Part shown: piece after piece, positions 26,406 to 34,621 of the stretch
Numbering within the stretch: position 1 is the stretch's first letter
How the letters are laid out: every line of letters starts with the position of its first letter
Source: Rubeoparvulum massiliense
GTDB lineage: Bacteria; Bacillota; Bacilli; Rubeoparvulales; Rubeoparvulaceae
Direction: 5' to 3'
Assembly: GCF_001049895.1 (NCBI RefSeq)
Contig: NZ_CVPE01000006.1
Coordinates: 1 to 64,000, forward strand
Length of the DNA stretch: 64,000 nucleotides
Notes under the pieces: generated by a model
Told to the model about the DNA's origin: nothing
The model's database searches: none
Seen by the model: only the letters and a program-made list of their open reading frames with translations
Program-made: the position numbers and the translations under genes

Positions 26406-27692
26406 GTGTTAACATTATCACCACGCCAAGCATTACAAGGAAGGGTTCAGGTTCCTGGAGATAAGTCTATCAGCCATCGCGCTGTGATGATGGGTGCCCT
26501 CGGCCAGGGAGTAACACGGGTCCATGGTTTTCTCCAAAGTGCAGATACCTTACATACGATGGAACTTTTTCGCCAATTAGGACGTCAGCTTGACTTGAAT
26601 GAGGATGGCATACTACGCATTGAAGGGAAAGGGAAGTATCTTCAAGAACCTGCTCAACTATTGGATGTGGGCAATTCCGGTACGACCATGCGCTTGATGC
26701 TAGGGATTTTAGCAGGTCAGCCCTTCCATGCAGTACTGGCTGGAGATAGCTCATTAAACCATCGTCCGATGAAGCGGGTAGCTGAGCCGCTACGGCAGAT
26801 GGGGGCGCAAATTGATGGGCGTCAAGGCGGCGAATACCCTCCCTTAGCCATTCGTGGTGGTTCATTACGGGGCATTCACTACCGTTCACCAGTAGCTAGT
26901 GCTCAGGTGAAATCAGCTCTACTTCTAGCAGGCTTGTTTACAGATGGGGATGTTGTTGTGGAGGAGCCACAGCAATCCCGCGATCATACAGAACGAATCT
27001 TCCAAGAACTAGGTATTCCCCTGGAGATTCTACCACAGGGTGTACGGCTTCCTGCTGGCGATTATCAGTGGGAGGGAGCCGAGCTCTTTGTACCAGGTGA
27101 TTTCTCCTCTGCTGCTTTTCTGCTCGCTGCCGGACTCCTATTGCCAGGAAGTCATCTCATCGTGGAGAATGTGGGGTGCAATCCAACACGGACTGGTCTA
27201 CTGGATGTGGCGTTGGCCATGGGCGGGAAGATTAGATATGAGATAGACCAAGCGGCGGAGCCAGCTGCTCAAATGGAGGTGCGGTTCAGTTCCTTACATG
27301 GTGTGGAGGTAGGAGGAGCCATCATCCCACGTCTCATCGATGAGCTTCCAATTCTGGCAGTGATGGCAACACAGGCAGAAGGGTGGACTGTGGTACGAGA
27401 TGCCCAGGAGCTTCGAGTAAAGGAGAGCGATCGTATCGCTGTGATGGCTCAAGAGTTAAGGAAGATGGGAGTCACCATCGAGGAACTACCGGATGGCTTT
27501 ATCATTGAAGGACCACAACAGCTTCATGGCGCAGCGCTGGATTCCCATGGTGATCACCGCATTGGCATGGCGCTGATGGTGGCTGCTGCACTAGCTGATT
27601 CACCTTCAACCATGGCAGGTGCTTCTGCTTTACAGATCTCCTATCCGCTTTTTTATGAGATCATGATGAAACATACAAAGCCAACCGTATAA
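26406..27692 (+). CDS. aroA: 5-Enolpyruvylshikimate-3-phosphate synthase
   Basis: This enzyme transfers the enolpyruvyl group of PEP to shikimate 3-phosphate. The 428-residue product has GDKSISHRAVMMGAL, LDVGNSGTTMRLMLGIL, GDSSLNHRPMKRV, VASAQVKSALLLAGLF and DELPILAVMA with RVKESDRIA. The start is GTG at 26406 with AGGAGG upstream; an earlier in-frame start overlaps aroB deeply. The GNSGTTMRLM loop with LNHRPM is worth noting for glyphosate-sensitivity class, which cannot be settled by eye. It closes the operon before a strong terminator. Other shikimate steps (dehydroquinase, AroE, AroK) are not in the window. Confidence 0.95.
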   Translation: MLTLSPRQALQGRVQVPGDKSISHRAVMMGALGQGVTRVHGFLQSADTLHTMELFRQLGRQLDLNEDGILRIEGKGKYLQEPAQLLDVGNSGTTMRLMLGILAGQPFHAVLAGDSSLNHRPMKRVAEPLRQMGAQIDGRQGGEYPPLAIRGGSLRGIHYRSPVASAQVKSALLLAGLFTDGDVVVEEPQQSRDHTERIFQELGIPLEILPQGVRLPAGDYQWEGAELFVPGDFSSAAFLLAAGLLLPGSHLIVENVGCNPTRTGLLDVALAMGGKIRYEIDQAAEPAAQMEVRFSSLHGVEVGGAIIPRLIDELPILAVMATQAEGWTVVRDAQELRVKESDRIAVMAQELRKMGVTIEELPDGFIIEGPQQLHGAALDSHGDHRIGMALMVAAALADSPSTMAGASALQISYPLFYEIMMKHTKPTV

Positions 27693-27708
27693 TGGTTGGC
27701 TTTTTTTT
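27679..27708. terminator. Terminator after aroA
   Basis: AGCCAACC pairs with GGTTGGCT, followed by eight T. The stem overlaps the end of aroA. The next gene converges on it, but the A tract on the other side is weak. Confidence 0.85.
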
Positions 27709-29065
27709 ATAATAGATGGGTGAGAAAATAGGTGGCAGTGCTGAAATAGATCGTCAATGAAAAGATATCGTTGAGGGTGGTGATCAACGGGCCAGAAGCG
27801 ATAGCAGGATCTACCTTAAGAAAGTGCAGTGCCAAGGGGATCACCGTACCTGCTAGCGTTCCTACGATCAGAGTGAGTAATAAGGAGAGTCCGACGACTA
27901 ATCCTAAATAGAGATTTCCTAGCCAAACATAGGCAATGGTTGCGATCAATGTACCACAGACAGCACCAATAATCAGACCAACACCAAATTCACGCCAGAT
28001 CAAATGAAGAATGGTTTTTCGATCCATATCACTGGTAATCATACCCCGTACAACCACAGCCAATGATTGAGTCCCTGTGTTCCCAGTCATCCCAGCGATC
28101 ATAGGCATGAAATAAGAGAGGGCCACGACCTGCTCGATAGTGGAGCCAAAATGACTCATGATGTTCCCTGAGACAAGTCCGATAAAAAGGAGGAGGACCA
28201 ACCAGGGAAGACGGCGTGCCGCAGCAGTAAAGGCACTGGTATTAAAGTCGATCTGCTTCCCTGAAGCAGATAACCGCTCAATATCCTCGTTAAACTCTTC
28301 GATCACAACGTCGATGATATCGTCAACGGTGATGATCCCGATGAGGTGATCCTCATGATCCACGACGGGAATGGCGACGAAGTCATAGCGTTCTACCATC
28401 TTCGCTACTTCTTCTTGGTCCATATCTACATGAACGGAAATCACCCGCGTTAGCATGATATCAGATATTTTATCTTGAAGATCAGCAATTAGGAGGTCAC
28501 GGTAGGAGACTACGCCTACAAGCTGATCCTGACAGTTCAATACATAAAGATAATTCAAGGTCTCCGCCATATCCACGAATTGCTTGAGCTTATCAACGGC
28601 CTCCCGCACGGTATAGCTATCCTTAATCCAGACGAAGCGGTTGGTCATCAAGCCACCTGCGGTATCACCTGGATAGCGGAGTAGATTCTTAACATGAGCA
28701 GATTCTTCTGTTTTCATCGCCTGCAGGAAGTCATCGATGCTTTCAACCTGCATTTCACTAAAGAGGTCAGCCAGGTCATCGTTTTGCATTAAGTCCAAGA
28801 TGGTTGCGGCTTTTTCGATGCCTAAGCGATTCAGTACCTTCAATTGTTCTTGAGGCTCTAGCTCTTGCATGCAGTACATGGCCTGGACAGGTTCAAGGTC
28901 CAGGAGAAAACGCACCTGATATTTCTTGGGCAACTGCAGATAGACTTCCGCAATATCATAGGGCTGAAGCTGCTTCACTAGCTGAATCAGCTCACCCTTT
29001 TTATTGGTTTTCAACAGACGAACAACACGGAGGACAAGTTCGTCAATGGTTAAGTTCCGGTTCAT
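27707..29065 (-). CDS. mgtE: Magnesium transporter MgtE
   Basis: MgtE is a Mg2+ channel gated by cytoplasmic Mg2+. The 452-residue product has the N domain of helical repeats (DIAEVYLQLPKKYQVRFLLDLE), two CBS domains (about residues 130-250, DTAGGLMTNRFVWIKD and MLTRVISVHVDMDQEEVAKMVERYDFVAIPVVD), and a plug helix. Five membrane helices follow with PMIAGMTGNTGTQSLAVVVRG as the pore signature. The chosen ATG at 29065 gives the usual length and has AGTGGTGA upstream; the open frame extends further without support. A GNAT gene lies upstream on the same strand. No Mg2+ riboswitch was seen. Confidence 0.93.
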   Translation of the reverse strand: MNRNLTIDELVLRVVRLLKTNKKGELIQLVKQLQPYDIAEVYLQLPKKYQVRFLLDLEPVQAMYCMQELEPQEQLKVLNRLGIEKAATILDLMQNDDLADLFSEMQVESIDDFLQAMKTEESAHVKNLLRYPGDTAGGLMTNRFVWIKDSYTVREAVDKLKQFVDMAETLNYLYVLNCQDQLVGVVSYRDLLIADLQDKISDIMLTRVISVHVDMDQEEVAKMVERYDFVAIPVVDHEDHLIGIITVDDIIDVVIEEFNEDIERLSASGKQIDFNTSAFTAAARRLPWLVLLLFIGLVSGNIMSHFGSTIEQVVALSYFMPMIAGMTGNTGTQSLAVVVRGMITSDMDRKTILHLIWREFGVGLIIGAVCGTLIATIAYVWLGNLYLGLVVGLSLLLTLIVGTLAGTVIPLALHFLKVDPAIASGPLITTLNDIFSLTIYFSTATYFLTHLL

Positions 29066-29190
29066 CGTGATCACCACTTTCTCTCTACTATTGCGGGATA
29101 ACGTCATATGCATCCTTTGGCATTGTACCATACCCAAAGGGAGTAGGACAATGAACACATGGGGACAAGTGGGGTATGAAAGGGAATCAT

Positions 29191-29637
29191 CTAGATTGAC
29201 ATTTCCATCCAGTATGTAGGTCGTAGAAAAGTAGGACGTTGCCGTAAGCGGAATCCCAGTTGGTAATAGATGGTCATGGCATGCTTATTCTTCCCATGTA
29301 CATAGAGGTGTATAGAGGTAGCTCCCTTTCCTTTTAAATATTGCTTCAACGCCTCTAACCCCTGTCGAGCATAACCTTTTCCCTGATAAGTTCCCTCGAT
29401 CACGGCATAATCAAAATGAACCTGACTCTTTGAAATCCAGCTATAGGCCACATAGCCGATGGTCTGTTGTTCTGGACCAAGTAGAATGATGACACGACTG
29501 GAGCGATTCAACTCCTGAAGAAAAGCTTGGTTCTTCCACATCCAGGCTGGTAGGTAGTGGGATAGATACTGTTGGCTAAGCTGTAATAGGTACAGATCAT
29601 CCTGTTCTGGAATTCGCTTGCGATAGCTGATCTTCAC
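29191..29637 (-). CDS. GNAT family N-acetyltransferase
   Basis: The 148-residue protein has the GNAT acetyl-CoA fold. The acetyl-CoA loop is seen in YAVIEGTYQGKGYARQGLEALKQYLK (motif A, Q/RxxGxG/A), followed by SIHLYVHGKNKHAMTIYYQLGFRLRQRPTF, the typical motif B tail for amino-terminal or small-molecule acetylation. The GTG start has AGAGGAGGTGAGCAG upstream and gives a standard length; an ATG 16 codons earlier lacks such a site. The substrate is unknown. It lies upstream of mgtE on the same strand with about 125 bases between. Confidence 0.8.
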   Translation of the reverse strand: MKISYRKRIPEQDDLYLLQLSQQYLSHYLPAWMWKNQAFLQELNRSSRVIILLGPEQQTIGYVAYSWISKSQVHFDYAVIEGTYQGKGYARQGLEALKQYLKGKGATSIHLYVHGKNKHAMTIYYQLGFRLRQRPTFLRPTYWMEMSI

Positions 29638-29870
29638 CTGCTCACCTCCTCTTCGCTTTCCTAATCTTGTTGCTGTATCAGTCATATTACTTTGTCAATG
29701 GGGTGGGTGGGAAAAACACCTATCTTTACTCTATGTAAGGTAGAAGATCATGGTTCAATACTGATACAATGAAAAAGAGGATGAAGATAGACATGATAGG
29801 CACAGTTATTTTTACCGTTGAGATGAGGAGTATTCTTCATGCTACGAGAAAACAAGCAACAAAAGCTAAC

Positions 29871-29940
29871 AAGAACAAACGAAAACAAACGAAAACAAAT
29901 GAAAACAAACAAAATAGAACGAAAATCGACAAAAACTATT
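29871..29940 (+). repeat. Phased A-tracts (10-bp period) before the tungstate regulator promoter
   Basis: Seven successive 10-base units each carry an A-tract. Three units read GAAAACAAAC or GAAAACAAAT (29881-29910) and the others are diverged. The period matches one helical turn, so the DNA should be intrinsically curved. The block ends at the -35 hexamer. The rest of the 29638-29870 gap holds no gene. Confidence 0.7.
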
Positions 29941-29967
29941 GACAAAAAAATGTCTAATGGGTAAGTT
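29939..29967 (+). promoter_or_regulatory. Promoter of the tungstate regulator/tup operon
   Basis: TTGACA (29939-29944) is followed after 17 bases by TAAGTT (29962-29967). A GACA...TGTC dyad (29941-29954) lies over the -35 box and might be an operator. Confidence 0.5.
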
Positions 29968-29995
29968 GAGATTGAACGGAAGGAGAGAGAAGGGC

Positions 29996-30943
29996 ATGGA
30001 ACGGAAACTGTTAACTCCTGAAGAAGTGGCACATGTGCTAAAGATTTCCAAGTATACAGTATATGAGATGGTAAAGCGTGGAGAGTTGGTAGCGAGCCGT
30101 ATTGGTCGCAAGATGAGGATTGATTCCCAGGATCTAGAGGAGTTCGTCCAGAGACAGAAAAATGAACCGACTCAGATCAATGTACCGATTACGGAACAAG
30201 TCTCCCAGCAATTGCCCATAACGACGCGAGGAATTCAGCCCATCATGTTGATGGGGAGCCATGATCTTGCAGTCGATCTGCTAGTCACTTCTTTACATCA
30301 GCATTCCCCCACTTCGCTGATTATCCCAGCGGTTATCGGTAGTATGGAAGGCCTGATCAACCTGTATTATGGAAATGCTGATCTAGCAGGGTGTCACCTC
30401 TTTGACGAGGAAACGGGAGAGTACAACCTTCCCTTCGTTCAACGTTTATGTACTGGAGAGAAGATGGTGGTCGTCCAATTCGTCTTGCGCCAGTTAGGCT
30501 GGATCGTTCCCAATGGCAATCCTCAGCAGCTTCAAGGCTGGGAGGATTTACAAAGAGAGAATTTGCGCTTTGTGAATCGTCAGCGGGGCTCTGGTACGCG
30601 GATTCAACTGGATTATCAGCGAAAAAAACGAGGCATTCCTAGTGAAGGAATTCGTGGCTATGACCGAGAGGAATTAAATCACTACGGGGTAGCAACAGCC
30701 ATTGTTCGTGGCGAAGCAGATTTTGGCTTAGGCAGTGAAAGCGCTGCTCGTGCAGTGGGATTAGACTTCATCCCTTTGGTACAAGAACGCTATGATTTTA
30801 TTATGCGTAAGGAGTTTTATCAAAGTAGCCGCTGGCAGCCATTGCTGCAGGTGTTACAATCGAGCGTATTACGGCAACAGATTGAAGCACTTGGTGGCTA
30901 CGACACAAGTATGAGTGGTCAATTAATAGGGGAGGTAGACTAA
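29996..30943 (+). CDS. HTH regulator with periplasmic-binding-protein-like ligand domain
   Basis: The 315-residue protein begins with an excisionase/MerR-type HTH (LTPEEVAHVLKISKYTVYEMVKRGELVASRIGRKMRIDSQDLEEF split over residues 4-50). The rest is a PBP-like domain of the kind found in molybdate/tungstate sensing proteins, with IMLMGSHDLAVDLL, NRQRGSGTRIQLDY and VATAIVRGEADFGLGSESAA. It has no signal peptide, so it acts in the cytoplasm as a one-component regulator. The ATG at 29996 has GGAGAGAGAAGG upstream. The stop codon is one base before the tupA start, which argues that it senses tungstate or molybdate and controls this operon. Confidence 0.85.
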   Translation: MERKLLTPEEVAHVLKISKYTVYEMVKRGELVASRIGRKMRIDSQDLEEFVQRQKNEPTQINVPITEQVSQQLPITTRGIQPIMLMGSHDLAVDLLVTSLHQHSPTSLIIPAVIGSMEGLINLYYGNADLAGCHLFDEETGEYNLPFVQRLCTGEKMVVVQFVLRQLGWIVPNGNPQQLQGWEDLQRENLRFVNRQRGSGTRIQLDYQRKKRGIPSEGIRGYDREELNHYGVATAIVRGEADFGLGSESAARAVGLDFIPLVQERYDFIMRKEFYQSSRWQPLLQVLQSSVLRQQIEALGGYDTSMSGQLIGEVD

Positions 30944-30944
30944 C

Positions 30945-31877
30945 ATGAAGCTACAGAATATACGTGGTTATAAGTTCGCCATCTTAGCCTTGATTTTCGT
31001 ATTCACCATGGGGATGGCAGTAGGTTGTGGTAGTAAAGACGAAGGACAGAATACAGAAACAAATACAACTGCTAATCAGACGGAGCAGACCACTCCAGCA
31101 GAAGCTACAGAAACACCAGATCTTACTGGCACGGAGTTGATTCTTGCAACAACGACAAGTACACAGGACTCAGGCTTATTGGATGTTCTCGTTCCAATGT
31201 TTGAAGAGAAGACAGGTGCCATGGTTAAGACCATCGCTGTAGGTACAGGTAAGGCATTAGAAATGGGTGTAGCAGGTGAAGCTGATGTTTTACTTGTGCA
31301 TGCACCTGCATCAGAGCAAGAATTAGTAGACAATGGTGATGTTATCAATCGTCAATTGGTAATGCATAATGACTTTATCATCGTTGGACCTAAGGATGAT
31401 CCAGCAAAAGTTAGCGGTAAGACTGTAACCGAGGCTTTCCAAGAGATCGCGAAGAGCGAAAATATCTTCGTTTCCCGTGGTGATGATTCTGGTACGCATA
31501 AAATGGAATTATCCCTTTGGAAAGTAGCAACCATCGAACCAGCAGGTACTTGGTATCAAGAAGCTGGACAAGGTATGGGTGCAACACTACGGATCGCTTC
31601 TGATAAGATGGGCTATACCTTAACAGACCGTGCAACCTATCTTGCTTTACAATCAGAATTGGATTTAGCCATCTTGGTTGAGGGTGACCAAGAGCTATTG
31701 AACATCTACCATGTTATGCAAGTCAACCCTGAGAAATCTGACATGATCAAAGGAGATGCTGCCCAAGCCTTTGTTGAGTTCATGGTAGATCCAGAAATCC
31801 AAGATGTAATCGGCCAATTCGGTGTAGATAAATTCGGTCAACCTCTCTTCTTCCCAGACGCAGGTAAGGGAGAGTAA
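30945..31877 (+). CDS. tupA: Tungstate ABC transporter substrate-binding lipoprotein
   Basis: TupA captures tungstate outside the membrane. The 310-residue product has a lipoprotein signal ending in AVGC (Cys near residue 28), then a Thr/Glu-rich linker. The TupA signature TTTSTQDSGLLDVLVPMFEEKTG follows, with VGTGKALEMGVAGEADVLLVHAP, VSRGDDSGTHKMELSLW and GYTLTDRATYLALQ. The TTTST segment is the oxyanion-binding loop that separates TupA from molybdate ModA. AGGGGAGG precedes the ATG. The permease and ATPase genes follow. Confidence 0.93.
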   Translation: MKLQNIRGYKFAILALIFVFTMGMAVGCGSKDEGQNTETNTTANQTEQTTPAEATETPDLTGTELILATTTSTQDSGLLDVLVPMFEEKTGAMVKTIAVGTGKALEMGVAGEADVLLVHAPASEQELVDNGDVINRQLVMHNDFIIVGPKDDPAKVSGKTVTEAFQEIAKSENIFVSRGDDSGTHKMELSLWKVATIEPAGTWYQEAGQGMGATLRIASDKMGYTLTDRATYLALQSELDLAILVEGDQELLNIYHVMQVNPEKSDMIKGDAAQAFVEFMVDPEIQDVIGQFGVDKFGQPLFFPDAGKGE

Positions 31878-31911
31878 AAGAAGCGAACCAATGGCAGGAA
31901 GGAAATAAACG

Positions 31912-32610
31912 ATGGAGATGATTTGGAACGGTTTAGTGGAAGCGTTTCGCATGATAATCACAGGGGATCCAGAAATCTATGCCATTACCTGGCTGACCCT
32001 ACGGGTTTCTGGCTCAGCAACTCTGATTAGTCTCTTAATTGGCATCCCTTTTGGTCTCTTTCTTGCGAGGGTGAAGTTTCCTGGCCGCCGCCTCTTCGTC
32101 AGTGTGGTGAACACAGCCATGGGTTTTCCACCTGTTGTTGTGGGACTATGGGTCTTTATCTTCTTGGCTCGTAATGGCCCGTTGGGGTTCTTACATTTAC
32201 TCTATACTCCAACGGCCATTGTGATTGCACAGGTGATTATTGCTACACCTGTTATTACTGGACTGACGATGGCTGCTATCATGCAGGTGGATCCGAATCT
32301 ACAGTTACAGGTTCGCGCGCTGGGAGCAACGCGCTGGCAGTCTCATTGGTTGATTATCCGTGAGGCTCGTTATTCCATTCTTGCTGCCATTATTTCTGGC
32401 TTTGGTGCAGCGATCTCTGAGGTAGGGGCGTCACAGATGGTCGGGGGTAATATTAAGGGGTACTCCCGCGTATTAACCACAGCTACTGTGATGGAAACCT
32501 CGAAAGGGAATACCGACGTGGCCATTGGAATTTCCATCATCCTATTACTATTGGCCTTTCTCGTCACCTTTTTCTTAACCTTGTTACAGCAGCGGGAGGT
32601 ACAGCGATGA
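31912..32610 (+). CDS. tupB: Tungstate ABC transporter permease
   Basis: The 232-residue membrane protein has the binding-protein-dependent transport fold, with about five hydrophobic helices. The cytoplasmic EAA loop reads RALGATRWQSHWLIIREARYSILAAIISGFGAAISEVG. It also has MGFPPVVVGLWVFIFLARNGPLG near helix 2. AGGAAGG precedes the ATG. It overlaps the ATPase gene by four bases (ATGA), so the two are translationally coupled. Confidence 0.92.
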   Translation: MEMIWNGLVEAFRMIITGDPEIYAITWLTLRVSGSATLISLLIGIPFGLFLARVKFPGRRLFVSVVNTAMGFPPVVVGLWVFIFLARNGPLGFLHLLYTPTAIVIAQVIIATPVITGLTMAAIMQVDPNLQLQVRALGATRWQSHWLIIREARYSILAAIISGFGAAISEVGASQMVGGNIKGYSRVLTTATVMETSKGNTDVAIGISIILLLLAFLVTFFLTLLQQREVQR

Positions 32611-33362
32611 GTTCAATGATCTTACAAGCAGAAGAGCTTCAGGTTTGTAAAGGTGAACGAACCATTCTTCAAGTACCACAACTGCAGATCGCTGCTGGAG
32701 AGATCGTCGGTGTGGTTGGCCCTAATGGGGCAGGGAAGAGTACGCTAATCAAGGCCTTAGCCTTATTGGATCCTCCTACCACTGGGAGGATTCTCCTTGA
32801 TAATCGTCAAGTATGGCCAGGTCAGGTGAGCTTAGCGGAGCGACGTGAGCTTGCCCTCGTCTTTCAACAACCCTTGATGCTAGATGGGACTGTGGCGCAG
32901 AATGTTGGGTTACCCTTAAAAATGCGCCATATCTCACGAAAAGAGCGGGAGGATCAGGTGCAATATTGGCTGGAGCAGTTTGGGGTGGCGCATTTGGCCA
33001 TGCGGCATGCCCGTACCCTCTCTGGGGGAGAAGCACAGCGGGTGAGTCTGGCTCGCGCCATGGTGTATCAACCGAAGCTGCTTTTTTTGGATGAACCATT
33101 CTCCGCCCTCGATTTACCAACGCGTCGTTCCATCCTCCGAGATTTCCAACGAATCTTGAAGGAGACGAAGACGACGACGCTCTTTATCAGTCATGACTAT
33201 GCGGAGATCCAGTACCTTTGTGACTCCATGGTTCTGCTCTATCATGGAACATGTTGGGGGAAGGAATCGGTTCACTCGCCGATTCATGATCAGTTACCTG
33301 AGGCATTCTCATCATTCTTAAAGGATTGGATGACCCCCTTAGTTGCCACCTCAAGGGAATGA
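32607..33362 (+). CDS. tupC: Tungstate ABC transporter ATP-binding protein
   Basis: The 251-residue ATPase drives tungstate uptake. It shows Walker A GPNGAGKST, the Q-loop in LALVFQQPLML, the signature LSGGEAQRVSLARAM, Walker B LLFLDEPFSALD and the switch His in LFISHDYAEIQ. GGGAGG precedes the ATG at 32607, which overlaps the permease stop. There is no C-terminal TOBE/MOP-like domain, in line with TupC rather than ModC. A strong bidirectional terminator follows. Confidence 0.92.
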   Translation: MSSMILQAEELQVCKGERTILQVPQLQIAAGEIVGVVGPNGAGKSTLIKALALLDPPTTGRILLDNRQVWPGQVSLAERRELALVFQQPLMLDGTVAQNVGLPLKMRHISRKEREDQVQYWLEQFGVAHLAMRHARTLSGGEAQRVSLARAMVYQPKLLFLDEPFSALDLPTRRSILRDFQRILKETKTTTLFISHDYAEIQYLCDSMVLLYHGTCWGKESVHSPIHDQLPEAFSSFLKDWMTPLVATSRE

Positions 33363-33398
33363 ATGAGTTGCAAAGCGAGCATTTCAAGTAATCGTAAG

Positions 33399-33437
33399 AA
33401 AGAGGTAAGATCGTCATGAGATGATCTTACCTCTTTT
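33399..33437. terminator. Bidirectional terminator after tupC
   Basis: AGAGGTAAGATC pairs with GATCTTACCTCT, with A and T tracts on either side; it serves the convergent tup and PAP2 genes. Confidence 0.85.
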
Positions 33438-34068
33438 TATATCCATATTCACCGAGCAAGATGAGGAGGATCCATAGGAACCCTGCAGCAAATCCAGCTA
33501 AAACATCACTTCCATAGTGAACACCGAGATAAACCCGTGAGAGACCCATTAGGATAATGAAGAGTCCAAAGGAAGGAAGAACCCAGAATGCAGGTTTTCC
33601 CTGCAGCTTGAGATGATGCCAGAGCAGGTAAGCCATCATGCCATAAAAAGCGGTTCCTACCATGGCGTGACCGCTGGGGAAGCTGTAACCTGTCTCTTCA
33701 ACAAGGGCCATGATAGAAGGGCGGGTTCGATGGAATAGCGACTTAAGCCAAGCATTAAAGAGCCAACCACCAAGTAGGGCCAGAAATAGTAGCAAAGGTG
33801 GGCGCTTCTGGTGGTGGATCAACAACACATAAATGGTGAAAAGCAGAAAAAACGATATCTCAAATTTAGCACTGCCTAAGAATGAAATGCCTTTGGCGAA
33901 GCTGGTAAACGCCAGTGATTGATAAGGCTCAAAAACGTGTAAAGCCCAAGCATCGAGGAACAACACCCATCGATTCACCGCGTGTTGGGTCATAAAAACG
34001 AAGAGCAGGAGGGCGAGAAAAAGAAGACCACCAATAATAAATGGTGGTACAGCTTTTTGCTTTATCAT
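33427..34068 (-). CDS. PAP2 family membrane phosphatase
   Basis: The 213-residue protein has about six membrane helices and all three phosphatase motifs: KSLFHRTRP, YSFPSGHAM and SRVYLGVHYGSDVLAG (KxxxxxxRP, PSGH, SRxxxxxHxxxD). It dephosphorylates a lipid phosphate or undecaprenyl pyrophosphate at the outer face of the membrane. The ATG directly follows the stop codon of the upstream gene on the minus strand and no clear SD is seen. Translation is probably coupled to that gene. The exact lipid substrate is unknown. Confidence 0.9.
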   Translation of the reverse strand: MIKQKAVPPFIIGGLLFLALLLFVFMTQHAVNRWVLFLDAWALHVFEPYQSLAFTSFAKGISFLGSAKFEISFFLLFTIYVLLIHHQKRPPLLLFLALLGGWLFNAWLKSLFHRTRPSIMALVEETGYSFPSGHAMVGTAFYGMMAYLLWHHLKLQGKPAFWVLPSFGLFIILMGLSRVYLGVHYGSDVLAGFAAGFLWILLILLGEYGYKKR

Positions 34069-34482
34069 TTAGATGATACGATTACCATGGTCATGATCGT
34101 GATCATGATCATGATCATGATGGTGATGATCATGGTCGTGACCTCCACAACCACAGGAATGTCCTTCCTTAGGTTGAAGCTCGCCACGGAGGTAGGCGTG
34201 TAAATTCTCTTCCACATCGCCAGTAGCACCATTCACCACTTGAATGCCAGCTGCTTTTAATGGTGCCTGAGCACCTGCACCAATTCCGCCTACAATGAGG
34301 ACCTCAACACCACGGTTCACAAAGAACTGAGCTAATGCTTGATGCTGATGGGCTAAGTCTTGGGTGCTTACGAACTCTTGCTCTGTTATTTTATTATCTT
34401 CAACCGTATAGATAATAAATTGTGGACTACGGCCAAAATGCTGGAAGATCTGCTTGTTTTCAATGGGTAATGCGATTTTCAT
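34069..34482 (-). CDS. NifX/NifB-like domain protein with His/Asp-rich metal-binding tail
   Basis: The 137-residue product has the dinitrogenase Fe-Mo cofactor biosynthesis fold (MKIALPIENKQIFQHFGRSPQFIIYTVEDNKI, VEVLIVGGIGAGAQAPLKAAGIQVV), known in small metal-handling proteins outside nitrogen fixation. The last 30 residues are CGCGG followed by alternating His and Asp, a likely chelating tail. The ATG at 34482 has GGGAGG upstream; 14 extra residues in the open frame lack support. The tail is encoded by a CATGAT-type DNA repeat. It lies next to the tungstate operon, but no nif genes are present. Confidence 0.85.
   Translation of the reverse strand: MKIALPIENKQIFQHFGRSPQFIIYTVEDNKITEQEFVSTQDLAHQHQALAQFFVNRGVEVLIVGGIGAGAQAPLKAAGIQVVNGATGDVEENLHAYLRGELQPKEGHSCGCGGHDHDHHHHDHDHDHDHDHGNRII
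34088..34139. repeat. Hexamer-type simple repeat coding for the His/Asp tail
   Basis: Repeated TGATCA/CATGATC units code for the His-Asp tail of the NifX-like protein. The sequence is prone to slippage and its length may vary between strains. Confidence 0.7.
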
Positions 34483-34572
34483 GTCGTTTCCTCCCTCGTA
34501 TGCGATGTCTTTATTATGTAGCATGGACTAGTAATGATCGGCCCATACACTATTGTAGAGAAAAAGTAGGCA

Positions 34573-34602
34573 GAAGAAAAGAGGGGATGATTCATCCCCT
34601 CT
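34573..34602 (-). terminator. Terminator of the BI-1 family gene
   Basis: GAGGGGATGA pairs with TCATCCCCTC. On the minus strand the stem is followed by TTTTCTTC, just after the stop codon at 34622. Confidence 0.75.
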
Positions 34603-34621
34603 CTGTTGATGTGTTATTCAA

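Noticed and set aside
34082-34140. CATGATC repeats as an iteron or origin
   Set aside because: They lie inside a coding sequence and simply encode a His/Asp tail.
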